Shown: positions 1 to 5,916 of the stretch, one piece after another
Layout of the letters: each line of letters starts with the position of its first letter
Numbering within the stretch: the stretch's first letter is position 1
NCBI GenBank assembly: GCA_026389055.1
Contig: JAPLIO010000085.1
Location: 1 to 9,969 of the forward strand
Length of the DNA stretch: 9,969 nucleotides
Direction: 5' to 3'
Origin: Candidatus Melainabacteria bacterium
GTDB taxonomy: Bacteria; Cyanobacteriota; Vampirovibrionia; Vampirovibrionales; JAJTHC01
The notes under the pieces: model-generated
What the model saw: the letters and a program-made list of their open reading frames with translations, nothing else
Told to the model about the DNA's origin: nothing
Database searches by the model: none
Translations under genes and position numbers: made by a program

Positions 1-12
1 ACATGAGTACCA

Positions 13-54
13 CAGTAACAAAATTAGCACGCCCAATAGACCTTTTTCCGTAAC
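13..54 (+). repeat. 42-bp direct repeat, copy 1
   Basis: These 42 bases are identical, in the same orientation, to 7720-7761. Similarity continues loosely downstream: both copies are followed 13-14 bases later by the 9-mer TTTTAGTAT (68-76 and 7774-7782). The bases upstream differ. This copy ends 187 bases before the start of the Abi-family gene; the other ends 196 bases before the porin start. The rest of 1-240 has no convincing gene. It holds a short imperfect repeat (118-130 and 137-149) and a ribosome binding site at 227-232. The function is unknown; a dispersed repeat family or a shared upstream regulatory element are both possible. Confidence 0.85.
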
Positions 55-240
55 CTCAAGAATCTTGTTTTAGTATTTTATCCATAGTAAGCCGTTGCTT
101 TTTATTGTACCATCAATATCAAATCCCCCCAAAAAAATCAAATGCCCCCGACGCTTTCAAAATAACGAATAAACGCTATGATGAGGAAGTGCAGTCGGAG
201 GCTACCTAATCATTATAACTATTAACGAAAGGTTTGACAA

Positions 241-990
241 GTGTTTCAACACAATTGTTTACAAGATCATCTGTCTTCTGTACGGTGGGAAAGCTATAAA
301 GTAACCGCTTCCGATACTGATACTGATTCCGAAATATGGTTGCGATATCAGGAAAACATAGTACTATGCCAAAATTTTTACCCCTACCTACATTTATTTG
401 AAATTAGTTTAAGAAACCATTTACAGAAAATATTACAACCAGTAGATCCGCACTGGTACAGTTATACTGTAAACTCGAAAGGGGACTATACCTATAATGG
501 TAAACTATTTACCTCTATAGGATTAAATAAAATTAAAGAGGTTAATCAAAAATTGAGACTAGGCAAAAAAGGTAAAAACTATGTTCCAACGGAAGGGCAA
601 GTAGTTGCAGGTTTAACATTGGGTTTTTGGGTGGATTTATTATCAAATACCTATATTCAGTACTTGTGGCCTTTTAAAAATAACAACATTCAAAATTTAG
701 AACAATTATTTCCTAATATACCCAAAAATTTAATAAATCAAAAGAACGCTATTGGCGACATTATTTACCCTAAATTGAAAGCCATTGTATTTTTACGCAA
801 TCGTATTTTTCATTACGAACCTATTTGGGATGATCGTCATTTTAATAGTTTCCCAAAGAAATCTCTTTTATTACAATCGGTAAACGCTAGCGTGTTGGAT
901 TATTCTGTAATTTACGATGTTTTGATAGAGGTTCTTGGGTGGTTGTGCGAAGAGTTATTACAAGATGCCCATACTTTTAGAAAGGTTTAA
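241..990 (+). CDS. Abi-family protein with HEPN-type RNxxxH motif
   Basis: This 249-residue soluble protein resembles the Abi-like family, whose members are linked to abortive phage infection and toxin-like RNase activity. Conserved blocks appear in family order: an N-terminal helical block ending FEISLRNHL (about 53-61), HWY (71-73), GQVVAGLTLGFW (119-130), LW (142-143) and LRNRIFHYEPIWD (185-197). In that last block R186, N187 and H191 form the RNxxxH signature of HEPN ribonucleases; the usual family form is LRNRIAHHEPI. The GTG start at 241 is chosen because GAAAGG (227-232) lies 8 bases upstream and the protein then begins near the usual family start. The gene is AT-rich (17 of 60 bases G or C in 481-540), unlike hemB four bases downstream, which suggests acquisition. 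No antitoxin partner is evident. RNase activity and defence are inferred from the family. Confidence 0.8.
   Translation: MFQHNCLQDHLSSVRWESYKVTASDTDTDSEIWLRYQENIVLCQNFYPYLHLFEISLRNHLQKILQPVDPHWYSYTVNSKGDYTYNGKLFTSIGLNKIKEVNQKLRLGKKGKNYVPTEGQVVAGLTLGFWVDLLSNTYIQYLWPFKNNNIQNLEQLFPNIPKNLINQKNAIGDIIYPKLKAIVFLRNRIFHYEPIWDDRHFNSFPKKSLLLQSVNASVLDYSVIYDVLIEVLGWLCEELLQDAHTFRKV
979..985 (+). promoter_or_regulatory. hemB ribosome binding site
   Basis: AGAAAGG lies 9 bases before the ATG at 995 and inside the last codons of the Abi-family gene. It decides the hemB start: the reading frame stays open up to a TTG at 935, but that start has no comparable site and would add 20 residues unlike HemB. The arrangement suggests translational coupling to the upstream gene. 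Confidence 0.75.
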
Positions 991-994
991 CACC

Positions 995-2011
995 ATGAAC
1001 AACCCCACCATCGGTAGATACCCCGCTACACGGCTTCGTAGGCTACGGCAAACCAGCTGGAGCCGCAACCTAGCCCGAGAAACCACCCTAACCCCGCATG
1101 ATTTAATCCTACCGCTGTTCGTTTTGCCCGAAGCTGGCGTGGTTACGGAAGCAATCGAAAGCCTGCCTGGGGTTTTTCGTTATTCCATCGAAGCATTATT
1201 GCCCGTGTGCCAACAGGCGATAGACCTCGGCATACCGATGGTGGCACTGTTTCCCTGCACGCCTGCTGAGCTAAAAACCCCCGATGCCGTGGAAGCCTTC
1301 AACCCCGAAAGCCTTGCCTGCCAAGCCATTAAAGCCATCAAAGCCCACTTTGGCGATAAAATCGGCGTGATGATAGACGTGGCGTTGGATTTATACACGT
1401 CTCACGGGCATGATGGGCTACTTTCCGCCGATGGGCAACGGGTGTTGAACGACGAAACCGTGGAAACGTTGGTGAAACAAGCCCTAAACTACGCAAGGGC
1501 GGGCGTTGACGCCGTGGGCCCTAGCGATATGATGGACGGCAGAATTGGGGCAATTCGGGCGGCGTTGGAGGCAGAAGGCTTTGTGGATACGCAAATTGTG
1601 GCGTATTCCGCGAAGTTTGCTTCGGGGTTGTATGGGCCTTACCGCACGGCGGTGGGGTCTGCGAGCCAGTTGGGTGGGGCTTCTAAGGCTAGTTACCAGC
1701 AGGATGTGGGCAATAGCAAAGAGGCATTGCACGAGGCGTTGTTGGATGTAGCTGAAGGGGCAGATGTGGTGATGGTCAAACCTGCTAGCTACTACATGGA
1801 TGTGATAGCAAAGGTTGAAGAAGCTTGCCTAGTGCCTGTTTGGGCGTATCAGGTTTCAGGGGAATATGCGATGATTATGGCGGCTGGAGAGCGGGGTTGG
1901 GTAGATGCCCCGCGGGTGCTGTTAGAGGCGTTGGTGTGCTTGAAGCGGGCGGGTTGTTCGGGGATTTTGACGTACGGGGCGTTGCAAGTGGCTAAAAATT
2001 TGAGGGGCTAA
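995..2011 (+). CDS. hemB: Porphobilinogen synthase (delta-aminolevulinic acid dehydratase)
   Basis: This cytosolic enzyme joins two 5-aminolevulinate molecules into porphobilinogen, an early step in heme and other tetrapyrrole synthesis. At 338 residues it has normal family length. The two active-site lysines are K207 in YSAKFAS and K262 in VMVKPAS. GPSDMMDGRIGAIR (175-188), the GPYRTAVGSA loop (214-223) and AYQVSGEYAMI (284-294) are also diagnostic. The metal-site segment DVALDLYTSHGHDG (128-141) has A130, D132 and D140 where zinc enzymes have three cysteines, so this is the aspartate-rich, zinc-independent class (as in Pseudomonas aeruginosa). The ATG at 995 follows the Abi gene's stop by four bases, so co-transcription is likely. 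No other heme gene is in view. On the coding strand, composition changes from C-rich in the 5' half to strongly G-rich in the 3' half. Confidence 0.97.
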   Translation: MNNPTIGRYPATRLRRLRQTSWSRNLARETTLTPHDLILPLFVLPEAGVVTEAIESLPGVFRYSIEALLPVCQQAIDLGIPMVALFPCTPAELKTPDAVEAFNPESLACQAIKAIKAHFGDKIGVMIDVALDLYTSHGHDGLLSADGQRVLNDETVETLVKQALNYARAGVDAVGPSDMMDGRIGAIRAALEAEGFVDTQIVAYSAKFASGLYGPYRTAVGSASQLGGASKASYQQDVGNSKEALHEALLDVAEGADVVMVKPASYYMDVIAKVEEACLVPVWAYQVSGEYAMIMAAGERGWVDAPRVLLEALVCLKRAGCSGILTYGALQVAKNLRG

Positions 2012-2231
2012 CTTGATTGTTAGCCCGAAATTCAGCCCTATGCAGAATAAAGGGACAGAAATCAAAGGGGTGTAATTTTTGGATGGGTTAAACTGTCGTA
2101 ACGCTTTTATTTAAGAGGGTTTACGGGGTATTTTTTAAACCCCTTACTTTGATTGTTGGGCACCTATTCATATTTGTTTGACCCCCGCCTTTTATTCTGC
2201 ATCAGCATGAATTTCGGGACAGAAATCAAGT
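2011..2231. repeat. Nested inverted-repeat element between convergent genes
   Basis: The 221-bp stretch pairs with itself from its ends inward. Bases 2011-2018 pair with 2224-2231 (8 bp). After a 5x5 mismatch, 2024-2034 pairs with 2208-2218 (11 bp, CCCGAAATTCA). After a 6x6 mismatch, 2041-2051 pairs with 2191-2201 (11 bp, TGCAGAATAAA). Inside, 2061-2067 can pair with 2147-2153 and 2117-2123 with 2136-2142. The 14-mer GGGACAGAAATCAA occurs directly twice (2052-2065, 2216-2229), and TTGATTGTT twice (2013-2021, 2149-2157). The outer arm starts on the last base of the hemB stop codon. No protein is encoded. It could be a MITE-like element, a structured 3' UTR, or a bidirectional terminator for hemB and the convergent J-domain gene. 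Confidence 0.75.
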
Positions 2232-2263
2232 GTTGAAAATAACGAGATTTTGAACAAAAAATA

Positions 2264-5083
2264 TTACAAAGAATTTTCGTGTTCTTTTTCTAATATTTCG
2301 TAAGCATCGTTAATTATTTTCATTTGTTCTTCTGCTCCTTCTTCTTTGTTTATATCAGGGTGGTTTTTTTGGGCTAGCTTTCGATAGGCTTTTTTAATTT
2401 CCTCAAAATCAGCAGTGGCTGAAACACCGAGAATATCTCTTGCAATACTGGAAGAGAGGGTAGAAGACTTAGAAGCTTTATAGCCTCCTGCTTGATAGTT
2501 GTTGCCATTAAGATAAATTAATAGATCTTTAACCCGTGCTAATTCTTCTTCGATCTCTTCAATGAAATTTTTTGGAGCTGTTGTCTGGTTAGCTTCTTTC
2601 AGGGCAACTTCTAATAGCATTTGGGCGTTTTGTAATGAAGGTTTCATTGAATCAACATCAACGAAAGCGGATCTTGATAGAGAGTCAGATGCTGATTCAA
2701 TTATTGTACACGCATATTTGTATAGTAACGCTGGTACAATATAACCTGTTTGAGTAGTACCACAGAGGTTTATCATTTCTTGAATGAGTAGTTCCTGCAT
2801 TTCGGCATTAATATGAGGAGGTATTGAACCTTCATTAGGGGTTAAACTGGTATCTGTTGCTGCTGCTGTTGTTTGAGCGGTTATTGTACAAAAATCTGCT
2901 AATTTTGTTTTTAGTGCAGCTGAATAATATTCTTGTTCTCCACCTAAATTGGCAAGCTTAGAAAGTTGAGCAAGGTAATAAAGTTCTCGGTTGGCTAATT
3001 GTTTAGCCTGCAGTGGGTTTTCATTGGCTTCTGTTTGTAGTTTATGGTTAATATCCAACATATGTTTTAATACGGTTGGGTTGTCAAATCCATTCCAAAT
3101 ATGGAGCGTAGAGAATAAAACTTTTTCGTTGGTTACCATACCATTATCTGATAGTTGTGATATGGAGGATTCTGTCTTTTTACCGCCAATTTGTGTGAGT
3201 GTTGTTTTTAAGGCTTTGTAAAGGTCTTCTTTCGTACTGGTTATTGTGGCTAGTTGTTGCCAAAGCGTTGTTTTTTCAGCTTGGAAATTTGTTTTTAATG
3301 CATTAATATCCACAGAAAGTGAAAGGTCTGGGTACTTTGCTTTAATGGTATCAACCAACGTTAAGCCTTGCTCGTACGATTTTGTTTTTTTAGCTTCTTT
3401 TAACATCATTTCTAATACGGTTATTTTTTCTGCCGTTGGCAATGTATCTACAACGGTTAATAGTTGTTCATTAATAATTTGTTGTGGTTTGATTAGAAAA
3501 GTTAAATAGTCCTTCCTATTGACAGTTTCGTTAAAATAACCCTTGTTTAAAATGGCGTTATACAATTTAACTTGCACGGGTAGTGTGTAGGGAAGAGGGG
3601 CTTTTAAATTAAATTGATAGGTTAAACCATCTTGTAAAGCTTTATCGTTAAGGCTCTTAAACGGATATACTACTGTTGGGTGCTGTTCATAAAAAGTGCT
3701 ACGTTTGGCATAATTTTCAAGATGACCTCTATATCTTAATGGAGCAACTTGGGTAAAATGATGTAAGTACTTATCTTTTAAGGTTAGGTCTTCAGTTTTA
3801 TCGCATAAATATTGAAAAGCAGTTGCTAAAAATATTTTGTGTTCCCGAAAATTATATTTGTAAAGCGTTTGATATTGGTTATCAGAAGCAGGTATAAGAG
3901 GATTATAGGCTTGTAACGATTCTTCTGGAGAATAAAGCTGAAGATCCTTTAATGTTTCATCATCCAAATCTAGACCAAAAACTTTTTTTAAATTTTCACG
4001 CACTGTTGGAGCGTCTTTTTCAAACCATGCTTCCATGGTTTTTTTGGCTTTTCTTAGTTTTAGTTGTTCAGCATCTAAAAGAGGCAATTGATTTTTAGGG
4101 TCGTTTATAAAGGTATGCCAGTCTTCTTCAGGCATACCTAAAGGTTTATTCCAATTATAGAAATAACTTGCACCATCATTAATTCTTGGTTTTTCAGCGT
4201 AAGTTAGCCAATGTTTTTTGTACCATTTCCAATCTGCTCTATGGCTACGAAAAGCTTTCTTAAACTCAGGGGCTTCTTTTTCTTTTTCTGTTAAAACGGG
4301 ATGAAGTTGCTTAAAAATCTCACTTCTCAGTTGAAGTAAAGGTTTAACTCTATTGAGTTGGTTCAGTTGATAAGGCTTACTCCATTCGGTAGCATGCTCA
4401 ACTTTAGGGAAAATGGTTAAAGCATGCTTTAATAATGCTTTTTGTTCTAGTTTGTTATCGCTATTTTTAGCCTTAGTTGCCATTTCTAGAAAGGCTTTTG
4501 CAAAAGCTATCCGTATTTCTGGTTGCTCTAGATCATCTTCATAAAGTCTCAATAAATTTGAGGGGATGGCTTCTTCGTACGTTTTTATTAACGATTGTAA
4601 AACATCGTCTACCAAAACGGTTTGTATGTTTAATAGTGTATTGATTTTTGTTTGAAATTTTTGGAAATTGCTTGGTTCTTCTTCTATTTCACCTTCTGTC
4701 AACGTAGACTCTTTATTTGGGCCAAAGGATTGATGGGTAGCGTTCGGTTTGTTGTGTTTAGATTCCTCTGCTTTTGGCAATAGTTTAGAAAACCACGTGC
4801 CCACCTCTTTATGCTTCCAAAGCCCTAACCCAATAAGCAAGGGAACAACAATAGCACCAGCAATGATTAGCGGGTTGGTTTTTGGTGCTTTCTCTGTTTC
4901 GGCTTCATCCAGCTTCTTTTTAGCGGACGGCTTTTTGACAAAGGTATCGGAATCGTCGGATTCGGCTTCGATTTCTTTAGAGGCTTTACGAGGGGCTGCT
5001 TGCTTGGAAGCCAAAGGCGGCTTCGGGAAGTTTTCAGAAGCCGTAGGGGGCAATGGGTGATGTTGAAAAGAGAAGAAGCTCAT
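2264..5083 (-). CDS. Membrane-anchored protein with C-terminal J domain
   Basis: The predicted protein has 939 residues. Residues 1-68 are low-complexity and rich in Pro, Lys, Ala and Glu, probably disordered. One hydrophobic segment at about 70-89 (NPLIIAGAIVVPLLIGLGLW) is followed by basic residues. Residues 140-860 look largely helical with scattered TPR-like stretches; I recognise no named domain there. Residues 883-933 are a J domain: DILGVSATADFEEIKKAYRKLA, then HPD at 908-910, then INDAYEIL. J domains stimulate ATP hydrolysis by DnaK-type Hsp70, so a role in bringing Hsp70 to a membrane site is inferred. No Gly/Phe region, zinc fingers or DnaJ substrate domain is present, so it is not DnaJ itself. 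With one membrane span the two ends lie on opposite sides, so the J domain is cytoplasmic only if the N-terminus is outside. The Shine-Dalgarno sequence before the ATG is weak. GC is about 55% near the 5' end but 23-28% in lines sampled from the body. Confidence 0.85.
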   Translation of the reverse strand: MSFFSFQHHPLPPTASENFPKPPLASKQAAPRKASKEIEAESDDSDTFVKKPSAKKKLDEAETEKAPKTNPLIIAGAIVVPLLIGLGLWKHKEVGTWFSKLLPKAEESKHNKPNATHQSFGPNKESTLTEGEIEEEPSNFQKFQTKINTLLNIQTVLVDDVLQSLIKTYEEAIPSNLLRLYEDDLEQPEIRIAFAKAFLEMATKAKNSDNKLEQKALLKHALTIFPKVEHATEWSKPYQLNQLNRVKPLLQLRSEIFKQLHPVLTEKEKEAPEFKKAFRSHRADWKWYKKHWLTYAEKPRINDGASYFYNWNKPLGMPEEDWHTFINDPKNQLPLLDAEQLKLRKAKKTMEAWFEKDAPTVRENLKKVFGLDLDDETLKDLQLYSPEESLQAYNPLIPASDNQYQTLYKYNFREHKIFLATAFQYLCDKTEDLTLKDKYLHHFTQVAPLRYRGHLENYAKRSTFYEQHPTVVYPFKSLNDKALQDGLTYQFNLKAPLPYTLPVQVKLYNAILNKGYFNETVNRKDYLTFLIKPQQIINEQLLTVVDTLPTAEKITVLEMMLKEAKKTKSYEQGLTLVDTIKAKYPDLSLSVDINALKTNFQAEKTTLWQQLATITSTKEDLYKALKTTLTQIGGKKTESSISQLSDNGMVTNEKVLFSTLHIWNGFDNPTVLKHMLDINHKLQTEANENPLQAKQLANRELYYLAQLSKLANLGGEQEYYSAALKTKLADFCTITAQTTAAATDTSLTPNEGSIPPHINAEMQELLIQEMINLCGTTQTGYIVPALLYKYACTIIESASDSLSRSAFVDVDSMKPSLQNAQMLLEVALKEANQTTAPKNFIEEIEEELARVKDLLIYLNGNNYQAGGYKASKSSTLSSSIARDILGVSATADFEEIKKAYRKLAQKNHPDINKEEGAEEQMKIINDAYEILEKEHENSL

Positions 5084-5123
5084 AATTTAAACCACTTGAG
5101 ATTGTTAGTTTGAAATACCAATT

Positions 5124-5129
5124 ATTATA
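5124..5129 (-). promoter_or_regulatory. Candidate -10 box for the J-domain gene
   Basis: The minus strand reads a perfect TATAAT here, about 40 bases before the gene's ATG at 5083. No good -35 hexamer is present at 16-18 bases (CCATTT at 17), so the promoter may need an activator. Transcription would start near 5117 and leave a leader of roughly 34 bases. Confidence 0.45.
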
Positions 5130-5183
5130 CAAGCATAAAACCTAAAAAATGGGTTCATGGTGCGTTTTTATTCATTTGTTTTA

Positions 5184-5201
5184 TGTAACAAAAAAGTTAC
5201 A
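5184..5201. promoter_or_regulatory. Perfect dyad TGTAAC-N6-GTTACA, candidate operator
   Basis: TGTAAC (5184-5189) and GTTACA (5196-5201) are perfect inverted copies separated by six adenines. The layout is like that of CRP/FNR-family operators (6-base half sites, 6-base spacer), though the half-site sequence is not the CRP one. It lies between divergently oriented genes: 55 bases upstream of the -10 box of the J-domain gene and 164 bases before the first tail-like gene. The regulator is unknown. It could instead be a weak hairpin. Confidence 0.35.
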
Positions 5202-5240
5202 ATCGATTGTTTCAACCAACGACAAACACCCTTACCAAAG

Positions 5241-5364
5241 AGAGCTGTTATAAAGCCCTCCCCTTTTTTGCACCCGTTTTTAACCCCCCGACTTCGTTCT
5301 CCGTCTATGAAATCCCTCACGCCCTCCATCCCCCAACCCCCACTCAATACAGGAGCACTGCTAA
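5241..5364 (+). other. Strongly C-rich, G-poor leader of the tail-like genes
   Basis: The plus strand is extremely C-rich upstream of the first tail-like gene; 5281-5340 contains 31 C and 5 G. C-richness continues into the gene that starts at 5365. No convincing gene, tRNA or terminator hairpin is seen. A G-poor, C-rich RNA leader is typical of Rho-loading sequence, but that use here is only a possibility. Confidence 0.4.
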
Positions 5365-5772
5365 ATGATGATGATGATGATGTCTCTGCCCGCCAGTAGC
5401 GGCAACCTAGCCCACGAACCCGTAACCCTCAACATTACCCACTACAAAGGCGATACCTTCGAACTCATGTTCACCTACAGAAGCAAAGCCAGCACCAGCA
5501 ACCAATACAACCCCATTTCGCTAGCAGGCATAACCGTACAAGCCAAAATATACCACCCCACCACCCTAGCCGTACTAGATACCTTCACCTCCACCACCCC
5601 AGCAGATGCCCTAACCGTAACCCCCGCCGACGGGCAAGTGCTATGGAAAATAACCCCCACCCGTCTAGCCCAATGGGGGCAAAACAACGTCAAATTCGAC
5701 GTAAAGCTAATTAAAGCAGACGGCAGCGTGCAAACGCTGATTAAAGGCCCATTCACGTTTTCAAGCTTGTAA
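5365..5772 (+). CDS. Phage baseplate/tail-fibre-associated protein
   Basis: This 135-residue protein has no signal peptide or membrane segment. It resembles the small beta-rich proteins encoded just before tail-fibre genes in many tailed phages. The pattern runs: a polar start with hydrophobic and polar residues alternating (LNITHYKGDTFELMFTY, about 22-38), ISLAGITVQAKIYHP (about 51-65), DGQVLWKITPT (about 88-98), and a final DVKLIKADGSVQTLIKGPFTF (about 111-132). That is the 'membrane-distal tail, LTG..VRAQIR...G.FTV' style seen in such proteins. The specific family is not certain. It starts with six consecutive ATG codons; AGGAG at 5351-5355 is 9 bases before the first, which favours 5365. 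The next gene is the collagen-like fibre, so the two probably act together. Codons are strongly C-ending. A role in an assembled virion or tailocin is inferred, not shown. Confidence 0.6.
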   Translation: MMMMMMSLPASSGNLAHEPVTLNITHYKGDTFELMFTYRSKASTSNQYNPISLAGITVQAKIYHPTTLAVLDTFTSTTPADALTVTPADGQVLWKITPTRLAQWGQNNVKFDVKLIKADGSVQTLIKGPFTFSSL

Positions 5773-5774
5773 TT

Positions 5775-5843
5775 GTCATTCCGAGCGAAGTCGAGGAATC
5801 TCCTTATCTGTCTCAGGAGATGTTTCGACAAGCTCAACATGAC
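5775..5843. repeat. REP-like imperfect palindrome
   Basis: Two arms, 5775-5803 and 5816-5843, form an imperfect inverted repeat around a 12-base centre. The left arm begins GTCATTCCGAGCGAAGTCGA; the right arm, on the other strand, reads GTCATGTTGAGCTTGTCGAA. Both are well-known versions of a dispersed intergenic repeat found in many bacterial genomes, and its minus-strand translation gives the familiar spurious peptides LSLSKH and RFLDFARND. It sits exactly in the gap between the two tail-like genes and may form an mRNA hairpin that separates their expression. Confidence 0.8.
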
Positions 5844-5916
5844 GAACCTTCTGCCGTTAAAAAGCATGTTCATATCTATTTTACCCAATAACAGATACTA
5901 AAAAGGAATCACCCTC

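Noticed and set aside
178..225. 15-codon frame (two ATG then TAA) just before the Abi gene
   Set aside because: No Shine-Dalgarno precedes it, so it is not supported as a leader peptide.
935..994. Upstream TTG extension of hemB
   Set aside because: It would add 20 residues unlike HemB and lies inside the Abi gene; the ATG at 995 has its own ribosome binding site.
5184..5201. GTAAC as a window-wide regulatory motif
   Set aside because: GTAAC or GTTAC also occurs in coding sequence, and several intergenic occurrences come from the 42-bp and 15-bp repeats, so enrichment cannot be claimed by eye.
5157..5399. 80-residue plus-strand reading frame
   Set aside because: It covers the C-rich leader, overlaps the tail-associated gene out of frame, has no ribosome binding site, and ends in a run of Asp that is just the ATG repeat read in another frame.
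5475..5888. 137-residue minus-strand reading frame
   Set aside because: It runs antisense to the tail-associated gene and its N-terminal part translates the REP-like palindrome (MLSLSKH, RFLDFARND), a familiar spurious peptide.
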